A program made the position numbers and the translations under genes. Positions 34,337-46,152 of a stretch of DNA of 64,000 nt are shown one piece after another (the first letter of the stretch is position 1; the number at the start of each line of letters is the position of its first letter). Below the pieces are notes generated by a model. It was not told where the DNA came from and did no database searches. It saw only the letters and a program-made list of their open reading frames with translations. The stretch comes from Xenopus tropicalis (Eukaryota > Chordata > Amphibia > Anura > Pipidae), in contig NC_030677.2 in NCBI RefSeq assembly GCF_000004195.4, positions 174,518,019-174,582,018 on the forward strand. Direction: 5' to 3'.

Positions 34337-35860
34337 AGGGTAAGTCAGTAACTATGGAAAAATAACTGGAGTCAGGTACTTCCCAGGTATTAAATCTGTA
34401 TTCACTAGGGACCTCTTAACTGCATTGCTAACCCAATGGATAAGGAAACATAGCCAGAGAATGAGAAGTCCCTGATGCACATCCCAGCAGATCCTTATAC
34501 CCTGCTCTAATGTGTAACCCTGGTTTTATTCTACCCCTCCCTACTAGATGTGTCCTCCTATTCAGCAAACACTTCAATGCTCATTCATGGCACGGCTGTC
34601 TCAAGGTTGATCTCCTTTGCCTGCCGACTCCAAAAGCTTCCATGCATCAGCCCCACACACTAACCCACTTAATGCACCTTGAATTATATCAGCCCATCTC
34701 TCTGCCCCATAATTTAATCCCTGCAATAACCCTTCTCTTGAGCAAGTTTGGACTATAACAACAACTTCAGTTTACTAATCCCTACAACCCTAGATGTAAT
34801 TATCTGTCAAATTAAATGTAGGTCAAGTGTCTCAGCTTACCCTCTCCCTCAGCACAGTGATGTTACCCCCTACAGCTGCCTTTTTCAAAGTATGAAATAA
34901 TCCCAACAGCTACCCCAATGGTACACTTACTAATGGTGCCAGTTTTGCTCCATGTATTATATAGTATTATTTTGCTTTATTTCATTTTGTTGTTGTTTTT
35001 TAAATATCTTTTATTGTGCTAATTAATGCAAGATGTTTCCTGTGGGGCTGTAAACAGTAAAATGTCTGCTCCTCCCAGATCTTGAAGCGCCAGCATCTTT
35101 TTGAGAGCTAAATAAATTAATGTGTTTACAATGTGGCAAATGGGTCGTAATTATTTCTTCACAGGTTGTAATTATTTCTTCATGGATAAAGAGGAAATCG
35201 TGGGAAACACCACTGTTTTTTTATGCGACAGAAGTTCTTATAGCATAGAATGTTTAAATGGGACAACAGGAAAATGTGCTAAAGCATCAGAAATCCTTAG
35301 TTTAAAGGCTGAAAATATTGCTTAGTTTAATTGCACAAAAGAGAATCCTCAATACAAATCTTATTCCAGATGTGATGAATAAGGGTATTTTCAGGACACC
35401 GGCCTCCCAGAGAGCAGTCTGCAACTGCCAGGAATCTCTGTAAGATTCAAACAATAAACATGATATATGAATTCATAAAGCTGAGTAAATAGATTAATAT
35501 TTTCTATTACACTCTAACAAAATTTAAGGCTGGGGATGTGCAAAGAGGGAATTTTCTTGAATTTCCATTTAACACTATATAAATAGATACGGAACAAGAA
35601 ATTGTCATGAAATATCCCAAATTGTTTTGCTTTTTAAAGGACGAATCACTGTACAATTTTAGAGATACTGACACTTCTAATTAGAGCATTGTATTCCTGC
35701 CATAATAATAATTAATTTTACAGCCAAGAGCTGACACTTCCCCACTCAAACCTGAGCACAAATCACAACCATACATACAGGTGTGGTGAGTTTTTCGGTA
35801 AAAGACTATTCATTGGTACTATTCTAACTTAAAGGTTGACTAAACATACTGGGAAAAAGT
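34337..35860. other. AT-rich DNA, nothing recognised
   Basis: There is a 21-bp near-perfect tandem (TAATTATTTCTTCA twice) at 35144-35182. The segment 35640-35740 contains TAATAATAATTAATTTTAC and looks unique. No gene. Confidence 0.45.
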
Positions 35861-35935
35861 AGCATAGTAAGTTAGGTTGAAAAAAGACCACCATATTCCA
35901 TCAAGTTGAACCTTTTATGTCTATACAAAACCTGC

Positions 35936-36205
35936 CTAACTGCTAGCTGATGCAGAGGAAGGCAAAAAACCCCAGTGGAAGCCTCTATCATTTGCCTTAA
36001 GAGAAGGAGGGAAAAATTCCTTCCTGACTCCAAGATGGAAAGATCGGACCAGTCCTTGAATCAATTTTGTACTAAGAGCTATTTTCAATAACCTTGTATT
36101 TTCCTTACTTGCTAAAAAGCCATTCAACCTCTTCTTGAAGTTATATAATGTATCAGCCAGTACGACTGGTTTAGGGAGAGAATTCCATAACTTCACAGCT
36201 CTCAC
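35936..36205 (-). pseudogene. CR1-clade LINE reverse transcriptase C-terminus
   Basis: An 89-codon frame begins in RAVKLWNSLPKPVVLADTL and continues NFKKRLNGFL. The WNSLP..V..A motif followed by FK.RL is the terminal motif of CR1/L2-group ORF2 proteins. Upstream codons in other frames encode the preceding motifs, so the protein is frameshifted and not functional. Confidence 0.8.
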
Positions 36206-36423
36206 AGTAAAAAACCCTTTCTGAATAATAGGGTGGAATGTTCTTTTTTCTAATTGGAATATGTGCCCTTGTGTCAGTTAAAAGGACCTACTGGTAAATA
36301 AAACATTAGAGAGATTATAATTTGATCCCCTTATATATTTATACATAGTTATCATATCACCAATTAAGCGCCTCTTCTCCAGCATAAGCAAACCCAACTT
36401 GGCCAGTCTTTCTTCATAACTGA

Positions 36424-36652
36424 TAATACAAAATATCAGAGTGCACACCTTACCAGAACCTAAATCAAGTGCGAGGTGCAGTACACTGGAAAAAACTCAT
36501 TTAGCAACTCCAGAAATGATCACATAAGCAAAAAAGTGTCTACACACTCAAAAATTACAAAAAAAAGAAAATTTTATTAAATACAAAACATAGAAAATAA
36601 AGCCCAATGCGTTTCAACCCAATAATGGGTCTTCATCAGGAAAAAAAAGGGG
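36424..36652 (-). mobile_element. Short retroposed element with 12-bp target duplication and hammerhead-like motif
   Basis: CTTCATAACTGA flanks it at 36412-36423 and 36653-36664. On the minus strand it begins with a C/T-run, then CCTGATGAAG, an ACCCA/TGGGT stem and GAAACGCATTGGGC (36640-36602), then AT-rich sequence. The long duplication points to target-primed reverse transcription, as in LINEs, SINEs and Penelope-like elements. It inserted into a CR1 copy. Family not identified. Confidence 0.8.
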
Positions 36653-37169
36653 CTTCATAACTGAGACTTTCTATACCCTTTGCCAGCTTAGTTGCCCTTT
36701 TCCGGACCCTCTCAACTTAACAAAACTGAACAGCATATCCTAGATGGGGCTTTACCAGTGTTCTGTAAAGTTGAAGAATAAACCCCTCCTCCCGCGAATC
36801 TATGCCCCTTTTAATACAGCTCAAAACCTTTGCCCTAGCAGCTGCTGCCTGGCATTGCTTGCTAAAGTCAATTATTATTATTTACAAGGACTCCAAGGTC
36901 CTTTTCCATTATGGAAAGCAGTCCCATTAAGGGTATATATGGCTGCATATTTTTACATCCTAGGTGCATTACCATACATTTATTAGATAAATTACCTATA
37001 TCAGTTGTACCCCCTGTAGACTAAGCTTAGCTAATGTGTAGCATGGCTCTGAGATCAACATGGATGCAAGATGTATGGACAATGTAATGGGTGTGGAAAG
37101 CAAGCTGAGGGCAGGTAATGTAATTTCTTTTAAGACAGGTGCTCTGATGAAAGTCATGCAGGGCACTAG

Positions 37170-37326
37170 CTTTCTTTTTAAATCGCCGTACGAAAAAGTT
37201 GTGCGCCGTACGAAAAAGTAGTGCGCCGTACAAAAAAGTCGTGCGGACGCCCGAAAAAATCGGCAAAAATACGCTCGGATCGTTCGCATGATCGCTCGTG
37301 CGTTCGTGCTTTTGTAAATGTGCCCC
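37170..37326. mobile_element. Right-end fragment of GGGGCACATTTAC MITE
   Basis: It ends CTTTTGTAAATGTGCCCC and carries three tandem GCGCCGTACGAAAAAGT words (about 37182-37240). The matching left end is not found. It directly abuts the MITE at 37329. Confidence 0.65.
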
Positions 37327-37328
37327 AT

Positions 37329-37648
37329 AGTGATGGGCAAAATGTTTTGGCAGGCATGGATTCACGGCGAATTTCCGCATTTCGCCATTGGCGGATTGTT
37401 TCGCGAAATGGATGAAAAAATTTGCAGCGCAACCAAAAATCTTCGCAAAATAATAGCCGCGGGCGACGAAAGTATATAGCCGCGCGACAAAAGAATAGCC
37501 ACGGGTGACAAAAGAATAGTCGTGGGCGACAATTTTTTTTGATGTGCGACGTTTATGCCGTTTCGCGAATTTTCCGCCGTTTCACGAATCTTTTGAAAGA
37601 TTCGCGAATTTTTCGGTGAAGCGAAATGGGACAGATTCGCTCATCACT
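37329..37648. mobile_element. MITE, AGTGATGAGCGAA family
   Basis: It starts AGTGATGGGCAAAATG and ends ACAGATTCGCTCATCACT. The interior has four degenerate GACAAAAGAATAGCC-like tandem words (37455-37530). Several overlapping minus-strand frames of 80-117 codons are TE shadows. Confidence 0.88.
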
Positions 37649-38663
37649 AGTTACACACACTTCTAAATTTGAAGTGACCCCTTTTGAGAAGATTTTTTGT
37701 TTTTCTAGTTTTTTCTTGATCACTCTTTCTTCTCCCTTCTTTTTCTTCTTTGACGTTCCCACTGAGACCTGGTTTGAGAGCCATCTCAGAAGGGTGTTTC
37801 CAAATTTAGAATTATATATTAATTTCAAAGTATTGTTTGGAGTGGGTACAAAATGTACAACACAAATGTTATTATTGGTTACACACATAGATATTACACA
37901 TCAGGAGAATGCTCATATCAGACTCAAACCCCTCAAACTGCATGGCTACACCAGTTGAAATCCCATTGTTGCTTGGTGGCTAATGGACATGGACAAAAGT
38001 TTTCCCATAATTTTGTGCAACCATATGGGAAAAAGAAAATTTTATTCCAGACAGATAAATTAATAGCTGGAAAGATGAAAAATGGCTGCACTAAGTTAAC
38101 CTGTGTTATATTGTTATAAACTTTTGGCTAAAGAAATTATGCAGTAAATAATATTTATAAATCATCTAACAAAAATCGGGCAGCCAACAAAAACATCAAA
38201 GATTGCATTTAATCCCTGAGAAACTCTAAAACTTAAAGACATGTCTGACCTCTATTTTCAATACAATTTTAAGGTCTCCTTCACAACTCCTTCAGAAAAC
38301 CCTTGAATGCCTGTAATAAGCAAAATGAAAGGTTGCCTGAGGAACAGCTACACAATTGTAACAAACTGCCTAACAGTAAACTGCCTGAAATTGTGCAAGT
38401 GACATTATGCATTGTCCAGGTATAGTTTTCAGTCACACAGTTTTTGTCTTCTGTTTTTCAACATATCCATAGTCCCAGATGGTTCAGCCAATAAAGCAGC
38501 CACAGAATGCCTGCCTACCTTTTAAGAATTCTTTACATTTGCAATGATTAAAAACGTATATATGTTATATTCCATTATGCCTTTTTTTATTTTGTATTTT
38601 TTAACAGTTTCAAAGACAATTAATTGCAAGTTTATTGTTCAGATATATAGCTGGTCCAGCAGA
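37649..38663. other. AT-rich DNA, nothing recognised
   Basis: A pyrimidine-rich patch lies at 37690-37755. No gene or repeat family is recognised. Confidence 0.5.
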
Positions 38664-39032
38664 AAAAAATGGGCTACCAGAACCATAGAGAGAAGAAAAA
38701 AATGGGCTACCAGAACCATAGAGAGAAGAAAAAAATGGGCTACCAGAACCATGGAGAGAAGAAAAAAATGGACTACCAGAACCATAGAGAGAAGAAAAAA
38801 ATGGGCTACCAGAACCATAGAGAAGAAAAAAATGGGCTACCAGCACCATAGAGAGAAGAAAAAAAAATGGGCTACCAGAACCATAGAGAGAAGAAAAAAA
38901 ATGGGCTACCAGAACCATAGAGAGAAGAAAAAAAATGGGCTACCAGAACCATAGAGAGAAGAAAAAAAATGGGCTACCAGAACCATAGAGAGAAGAAAAA
39001 AAATGGGCTACCAGAACCATAGAGAGAAGAAA
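38664..39032 (+). repeat. Minisatellite, 11 copies of 32-36 bp
   Basis: Units contain ATGGGCTACCAGAACCATAG followed by AGAGAAG and an A-run. Copies 1-6 have shorter A-runs and copies 7-11 longer ones. Both strands stay open for 100-136 codons because the unit lacks stops, but unit lengths vary and shift frame, so this is not a coding repeat. Confidence 0.97.
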
Positions 39033-39034
39033 AA

Positions 39035-40599
39035 GAGGCAGTAACCCAAACAGGAAGTAGGTACTTAAGATCAGCTCTTGAATAATTGCCGTATGCAAAG
39101 TAAATCCCCTTACTATTCCTCAGCCCCTAATAGGACTTTGTAATTTGACAACATTTAACAGAATTATTTTAAGATATTAAAGTTGATGTGGCTTTGTGCA
39201 GCATATTTTTGAAATATTCACAGTTTTAGGACTACTGTTAAACTAGGCAACCTTATCTGTACAGTATACTATATATATATATAGGAATGAGCCCCACCAT
39301 GCTGGTGCCCTTGTGTCCACCGCTCAGGGCCATGGAGAGGGCTAGATGTCCCCCCTTACATGGAGGTTATATACCTCAAGCCTATGGCAGAAAGCTTTGT
39401 GTTGCATAGCAACAGCAGCATGCTTGTATGGGAAAATGGTGCATTATAGACAAATACACTACAGTATCTTGAAATTTGAACCATTTAGTAAATGGATCCT
39501 TTTGACTACCAGTGATTACCAAAAGCTCCTCCAGAGCTACAGGAGCTTTCTCACTTTGTAAACAAATGCCATAGACATATAGTGGAAATGTACATTATTG
39601 CCAATTTCTTGCCAGCCATAACTTCGAAATGCCTTCCAATGTGCATATTGAACAGTGTTCCATATATAACGACAGATTATTCTGCTTTCTGCAAAAATGC
39701 TCTTGAGCAACCGTATGATAATATACATGTGCTTTAAGAGAAATATCTTGCAGAATCTATGTGAATGGTGTCTTGGCAGTGATGCTTAAACCTGAGAAAA
39801 AGAAAACGGATGATTTAAGACATTCCATCAATTGGGAACAGCTTGGTTGCGCTCCAAATCAACATCAGATGTAAGATTGGCCAATTATAATATATTTTTC
39901 AGGGTTGCAAACAAATCTGAAAATACTTTCCCTTCAATAATGAAAGCATAATGATACCCTAATGATAGATATATTTATTCTTGCTTTAAATGACCTAACA
40001 ATGTTTTCCTTGTTCATCCTCTCTCTTGAACGATGACAGCTACATTAAACCCGAAATGATATCATAGCGATAATTATGTTCTGTCTGTGACAGCTAAAGA
40101 GATTCATGGCTGTTTTGATTGTTGGCTGAAGGATGGGTGGACACAGAAATGCAATATTTCTTTCCTGCGGAAAACTTTCCAGTGTACTTTGCAATTAAAA
40201 TATAGCTGGAAAGGCAAGAGGCAATCCGAATGGTTAATGCTTAATGCAGGGCTAACGTTAGAACTAAAAAAGAAATGAAACAAAACAAAGAAAAAAATCT
40301 ACAGTTTTGAGACAATTGAAATTGGTGTTTATTTTTCACAGATTTTTGAGTTATTTTAGGCTCTGTTTTTGTATTGCAAACCTTTCATTTGATTGGTGGG
40401 GTCAGTTTCACGGTGACAAGACAGCAGATTGTGAAGCAGGAATGTTTTCACTATTTCTGGATTGCTTGTCTTGCTATTTAGGCTATCGTCTGTTCATAAT
40501 GAAAGAAATTTTTGTTCAAGCAACTTTAAAGGCTATTTGTAAATATAATTGCAACTGAAAGCAAAGTTTGTTTACCCCTGTCTGTTCCCTGCGGCTGAT
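39035..40599. other. Mostly unique DNA, candidate conserved block
   Basis: No gene is recognised. A short TA run lies at 39269-39283. The block about 40020-40560 lacks repeats and has words such as GACAGCTAAAGAGATTCATG and TTTGCAATTAAAATATAGC; it might be conserved non-coding DNA. This is a guess without an alignment. Confidence 0.35.
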
Positions 40600-40677
40600 T
40601 CCTAAAACAATGTTACAAGACTCAGGTGTCCTCCAGGTCTGTCAATCACCTGGCTTGCAACATTGTTTAAGGAGTCC
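40600..40677. repeat. Small inverted-repeat element
   Basis: GATTCCTAAAACAATGTTAC on the left is mirrored on the right (reverse complement GACTCCTTAAACAATGTTGC), with an AGGTG/CACCT inner stem. It resembles a very short foldback MITE. No target duplication is evident. Confidence 0.7.
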
Positions 40678-42274
40678 AAGCCTGGGGTGCAGGGGCACTG
40701 TTGCCATAAGGTGAGGCAAAAATCCACAGCTGAAATTACAGTGTTTATTGGAACGTTGCATAGAATTAATTCTTTTACTATGCAGAAAAGAGCTTTGGGT
40801 GGAGGGTGCTTTGTAAAGTTCTGCCTCTTTGTTATCTATGTTCCTGGCTGCTCTCTGTTGTTCAATGATTAATCTGAATTTGACTTGGGTTTGGATGACT
40901 TTGCCTTTCACTGACTATCTGTGATTCTTGACAAATCACCTGCAAGGTCTCTCCTGACATTCACTAGAATACTGGCTGCTGCTTCGTGTGCACGTGTAAT
41001 AGAAGGAGGAAAAGAGGATAACAAATGTTCATCTCAAGACAGTATTTGTTAACAAAGATAGAGATTTTGAACCGTTTGCAAGGGCTGTTAGTACTTGTAT
41101 CACAAACAGAGAGAATTTGAAGGCCTTTTGAGCAGTATAAGTGGCAGAGAGCTTCCAGAGACAGGAACAGAGGTAGGATGGTTGAACACAATAGGATATT
41201 ATCACTTAAATAAAGATTAGTGGGTTCTGAGATGCCATGTGGTATGCAGGGACAAAGGCAGACATGGCTTTAACAGGATAAACTTAAAGAAGGGATACTT
41301 TAACTAAGCCAAAGCAGGCTGTTTCCTACTTCAGTGAGAAGAGGCTCTGTTAGATGATGAGATAGGGAATAAAACTCACAGGGATTAAGAACAGAAATCA
41401 ATAGCGGCAAGCTATGTAGGGCAGGAAAGCCGGTATAGACAAATAGAAGATGAGAAAGAAGAGAAGAGATGGTAACTAGCACGTAATGGTAGAAAAAAGT
41501 GTTTTCCCTCTTTAACCATCGCATTTACAATATCAGTTTAGCAAGAGACATAATTCAAAGGAGAAGAAATAAATCAAGAATTTCAATGTATAAATCATCA
41601 CAAACGCTTTCCCTGCTTTCAGCGATTACTTGTGATTTCAGGTGCCTAAACATTTAAGTTTAGTTAGTTTGTCTCTGGTGAGACTGTTCCCCTGGGCAGT
41701 AGGAGCATTAGTGCCAGGCATGTCTGAAGGTCAATGGTCTCTCTGCTGGGTAAGTGAGTATTTAAATTCCTTGATGGAAAATTCTTTCTCTTTTTAATAA
41801 ATGAACTGTGTTTAACATAGTGTAATAAAGTTTTCCTTTCTATGCCTCCTATTCTGCACACTTACTCAGGGAACTGTAAAACTCTGCCTCAGACACTAGT
41901 GCAGATATTTGTGTATCCTCACCGGCACAGAGGTGCTAGTGTCAGCATGTGTCAGGGCTGATGCATAGCAAAATCTTAAAATCCTAAGTGTCTATACAGG
42001 TGTAGGGATGCAAGTCACTGCTCCGTGAGTGGTGAAAAGAGTTTGTATTTGAACCCCCACTAACCCCAGTGCCTTGTCTCATCGTAGGTCTTCTTGTGCC
42101 TAATCCTGAGCTTCACTGCTTTGGACCTCCTGGTGCATGGTTTTGGCCTATAGTCCTGTCTTCCCTGAACTCTGCCTGTTATGCCCTTTGGACTTTGACC
42201 AAGAAGTTGGTATTAACCCCTTTGTACCTCTCTTTCAGACTTTGCCAGCCTTACCTGTCTAGTAATTCCTGCCT
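40678..42274. other. No gene seen
   Basis: Mixed-composition DNA with purine-rich patches around 41180-41560. TGTAGGGATG at 42002 resembles an LTR start, but no end was found. Nothing else is recognised. Confidence 0.4.
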
Positions 42275-42925
42275 GCCCAGCTTAGTGGTGAGCACAACTT
42301 TCCCTTTCCTGCTTATTTATACACAAGCAGTGGCCAGCTCCTTTTGGTGGCAAATAAATGGGGCAAAAATTTGGAAGTTTTAACCTTGAAAAGCAAGCAA
42401 GTTGCAGGCAAAACTTAAAGGGGTGGTTCACCTTTAATTTAACTTTTAGTATGTTATAGAATGAACAATTCTAAGCAACATTATTCATTTCTTATAGTTT
42501 TCGAAATATTTGCCTTCTTTCAAACGGGGATCACTGACCCCGACAGCCAAAAACTATTGCTATTGGACCCTAGCAACTAGATAGCTGTTATAACTCCAAA
42601 CTGAACAATTATTGAAATAATTAAAAAAACTACAAATACAAAATTAAGAAATCATACATCATAATAAAAGGTAACTCAAAGGCGAACAACCCCTTTAATC
42701 CCTGTGAAAAATGTATAATAAAGCAGTAGATGAATCAGATAAAAGTAAGTGTAGGACTGGCTAGGCCAGGGATGACTTTGCCGTAGTTGGCCAGCTTGAA
42801 TATATTGCAATATATGGACAAACAATCCCTGTTTTGTTTAAAGGGGTGGGCATTTCTTGGTAGCTTAATGCACAGAATGTCTCAGTGTCCTACTGTATAT
42901 ATACAGTATATTGATAATGGGTGAG
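42275..42925 (+). repeat. Dispersed repeat, copy 1, interrupted by a T2-like element
   Basis: It shares long identical stretches with 61489-62165: GCAGTGGCCAGC, GAAGTTTTAACC, the block GTAGGACTGG..GGGATGACT, GCTTGAATATATTGCAATAT and GATAATGGGTGAGTG, in order. A TTAA element (42419-42694) interrupts this copy only. The repeat family is unidentified. Confidence 0.75.
42419..42694. mobile_element. T2/Kolobok-like TTAA element, nested
   Basis: TTAA lies at 42415-42418 and 42695-42698. The left end is AGGGGTGGTTCACC and the reverse-complemented right end AGGGGTTGTTCGCC. The related locus at 61489-62165 lacks this insert, which gives the empty-site comparison. Confidence 0.9.
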
Positions 42926-43966
42926 TGCAGAGGAGCTCTTGTTGTTACCTACCTTGCCTGTTCCAGTCCCTGTCTTGCCCAACCTGCCAGATCCCCAGTA
43001 CTTGCTGTGTATTCAGCCCCGACTGCCCTATCTAAAGGTCGCAGGCCGAGACACTCACAAGGGGTAATTTACGTAGCTTATAGCCAGTCCCCTTTCTTCT
43101 GTTACGTACAGAGCGGCCATTGAATAGCAACTTCACTGTTGTCAGATAATTGAATACATTTACTTCAATGAGAATAGGTCTGACCTTGTCTGTAGCGAGA
43201 CACACTGCAGGTTCATCTGATTATGCAGAGATGAAGCTGTAGTTTTAATCCGCCGAGACTCATAGAAATTGACTGGTAAGATTTTTGAAGATTTTGCCAT
43301 CTTTTAACTGTATATTTCTGACCGTATTAAATGTCCCATTAATTTTCAGCCATATCATTGCCCATGTACATCACAGTAATTACTCCCTAGTGTTTCTTGT
43401 TCCAGTAATTTGATACTGCTGTGAGGTAATGCAATTATTGTACATGGCTAGTTCTGTCTTTTTGTTATAGAATTAAAGATAAGGAGCTAGAGCAGGTGCC
43501 TGTGTTATGAACAAAAGCCAAAGTCATGCATGCCATGAAAAGACATGCTGTGTGGGTCGGTGCCACCCGCAGAGAGCAGTGCGCCCATTCATGTGTAATA
43601 AGGTGATTACATTCCATCATTAGCGAGACCAGCGAGCAAACCAAAGGTCATGCCATTATTTGTTCAGCCTTGTCTTGACTCTCATAAGTCTCGCATTCCC
43701 GAATTTTACTGCTTATGAATAATGTACCCTTTCATATGTGTGGCATACCTAAATATATCTGGTTATGAAAAGGTAGTAGTTTGCTTTGTAAATACATTCC
43801 AATAATTAGCATTAATTAGATTTAAACAGATTCTAATATAATAGCCATCACATGGCTAAAGTATTGGGTCACTGAAATACTGATACAAATTCAGCAGGAA
43901 GCTGTACTCCAGCGAATGTTTGGTGCTTTCGTATATACCCAGGCCAGACTTGAAGATTTCTAGCTC
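42926..43966. other. Unique DNA, candidate conserved non-coding block
   Basis: About 43130-43760 has no repeats, few CpG, and AT-core words including TAATTTTCAGCC, CAGTAATTACTCC and GCAATTATTGTACATGG. It resembles vertebrate developmental non-coding elements by eye only. No gene. Confidence 0.35.
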
Positions 43967-44281
43967 TAAGGCCAGGGGCACATGGATCATTCACTTTCCC
44001 TGGGCAGCAAGTTTTACCCAGGGGGAGGAAAGCAGATCTGTTGTGCTCCTTCCTGTAGTTCCATTAACAGGCATGACGTTGGCCTGCTTGGCGCTATATG
44101 GAGTAGATATTAGTGCGGAAATGCACACTTTGGCATTTTATGGTAATATCTGCTCTGTGTAGTGCCAAACAAACATCATGTCTGTCAATGGAGCTACAGA
44201 AAGGAGTGCAGACAGCAGATGTACAAAACACAGGCGAAGGAAAGCAGGTGATCCACTTTGTGTAACCCTAACCTAAGGGCC
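43967..44281. mobile_element. Foldback element with long imperfect arms
   Basis: The two halves are mirror images: CTTCCTGTAGTTCCATTAAC..GGAGTAGATATTA on the left and TAATATCTGCTC..GTCAATGGAGCTACAGAAAG on the right, with outer GGCC..GGATCA/TGATCC..GGCC. There is no protein. The frame at 43920-44162 is a shadow. Confidence 0.75.
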
Positions 44282-44813
44282 ACAAGGCACAGGAGAACCC
44301 TGAAGAACTCTTGTCTATTGCCTTTAGTCCAACAGCATTGCACTCCCAATCATGTGCTAGATTTTTAATTTGGGGCAAGGTGCAAAGGGCAGCTATTGTC
44401 CTGGACACAAGTGAACGAGCATTAAGAGTCACAGTTACAAAAGGCTATTGCGCTTACAAGTAATAATAAATAAGCCCCTATATATCAGATATTTACAGTT
44501 GGTCTGGAAGACAGCTGTTGTAGAGTTATAATGTAGAGTTACAATTAGAAAAAAAAATTGTAATTATGCATGATTTTGTTTCTGGCTGCCACTAATAGGT
44601 TTTATAGTTTGCTCTGTTGGCAAGCATCATGGACTAGAGTGGTTCTCTCCCATGCAAGGGGCCTTATTCAGCTTCAAGTAACTGTACATTTTATGAGCAA
44701 TTTTTGCTCATAAAGGAGCAAGGATCAAAAAGTTACTAAAAACAGTATCCTGGATTTTGCATGACATCTTGTGCTCCTAGAGTTACACAGCAATTGCCCT
44801 GTTTCACCATTTA
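44282..44813. other. No gene; carries one copy of a local direct repeat
   Basis: Positions 44493-44580 (ACAGTTGGTCTGGAAGACAG onward) are repeated in diverged form at 45036-45125. Nothing else is recognised. Confidence 0.5.
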
Positions 44814-45019
44814 TGGGGTTATGTATTAAAAGGTGCAAAGTTTGCTTCAGTTCTACTTACAGAATCTATATCAGCTAATCAGTAGGTACCATTTACTAAT
44901 CACATGTTTAAAAGCAAACATCTTTTTCGCTGTTATGAGTTACTGCACCTGTGTCTTATTTTACATATGGGGGTAAGGGTTCTTGCATTTACATCTGGGA
45001 CAATATTAAATGCACCCCT
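44814..45019. mobile_element. MITE fragment, GTTACTGCACCTG family
   Basis: It begins ATGGGGTTATGTATTAAAAG and ends ATTAAATGCACCCC, with AAAGCAAACATCTTTTTCGC and GAGTTACTGCACC inside. Related pieces: 53100-53240, 55330-55460 and 62961-63123. Confidence 0.6.
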
Positions 45020-45524
45020 GTGTGTGATGTACTTACAGTCGGTCTGGAAGACACCTGCTTTAGAACCATAATGTACCATAAATATTCTTTTTAGAAAAAA
45101 TTGTCATTATGCATTATTTTGTTCTGTTTCTTTGTTTTGTGATAGTTTGTTCACGGAGATAGTTTTATAGTTTACATTCAGCAGAGAGCAATTCCCTACC
45201 TCCAGCCTGATAAATAAATAAATGTCCTAACTAATGTGCTATATAATAATTCAGACATGAATACCGCTACTTTAACCTGCTGCTGGGCATGAATATTTTA
45301 AATATTCACACTTTACAAGCATATTTGTATCCACTTTGGCCAAAATAAATGCTCTCTCCCTTCGTAGTTCTTACTTTAGTAAATATTGCAAGGGAGGATG
45401 GATCAGATATACGGCACAGGGAGGCATTTGATCCCACACAAAGCCCTGAACTGAAAACTGAGCTTCTTTGCCACTTAACATTACCCACCTTAAAGCTGCA
45501 ATGCTTATACTAAATGCACATTAT
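45020..45524. other. No gene; second copy of a local direct repeat
   Basis: It holds the second copy of the 44493-44580 repeat. Nothing else is recognised. A minus-strand 60-codon frame has no motif. Confidence 0.45.
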
Positions 45525-45742
45525 GGGGCAGATTTATCAAAATGTGAGATTAGAAGTCATCACAGCAAAATTCCCTGCTTTCTATTCATTTCAATGGGAG
45601 TTTTAGAAGGGTATTTATTAAATGGTGAGTTCTAACATTCACCTACTGATAAATACCCTTCTAAAAATCCCATAGGAATGAATAGACAGTGGGGAATTTT
45701 GCTGTGATGAATTCTAATCTCACATTTTGATAAATCTGCCCC
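45525..45742. mobile_element. Foldback MITE, GGGGCAGATTTATCA family
   Basis: A near-perfect palindrome of 218 bp: GGGGCAGATTTATCAAAATG and its complement at the right end, TTTAGAAGGGTATTTATTAA and its complement in the centre. TAT flanks it on both sides (45522-45524 and 45743-45745). Half-copy at about 4925-5036. Confidence 0.92.
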
Positions 45743-46152
45743 TATATATATGTGTATATGTAGAACATAGACTGATTGTACAAAAGGTTTATTGTTATGT
45801 ATTGTAACTGGCAAAAAAAAAGATCCTTGGTGTGGTGCATTAGGCATTGTATCCACATACAGCTAGTAACAGCACACTGCTCTCTTTCCAGATTTTTTTT
45901 TTGCCACAATGCAATGGCATGAGAATCTTGGAAAAATGAAACAGAGACAGAATGCCACATTTTATGGTAACCAGAGAGATCCTAACTATACACTATTGCA
46001 CAAATACATATACATTCAAAGTGCACTCTGTATACAAACTGGACAATGCCTGGGTATAACAGCACTATTAGACATTTTTTCGTCTCTGTCTGTCTCTAGC
46101 TATCTATCTTATAAAACCATTGATATGTTTTTAAATTAATGTATTATGAAAA

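Larger units (their letters stand above)
35861..36940 (-). mobile_element. CR1-clade LINE 3' part, split by a retroposed insert
   Basis: On the minus strand the translation runs through a thumb-like block (VLSCIKRGIDSRE..LVKPHLGYAVQF, about 36870-36740), VERVRKRATKLA, LSYEERLAKLGLLMLEKRR and RAVKLWNSLPKPVVLADTL to the ORF end, then a 3' tail with GGTTCAACTTGATGG. This is the C-terminal order of CR1-clade reverse transcriptases. Frames are broken and an insert sits at 36424-36652. The 5' part is missing, as is usual for truncated LINE copies. Confidence 0.8.

Noticed and set aside
42002..42270. TGTAGGGATG as an LTR start
   Set aside because: No CTACA end, TATA box or duplication could be matched.
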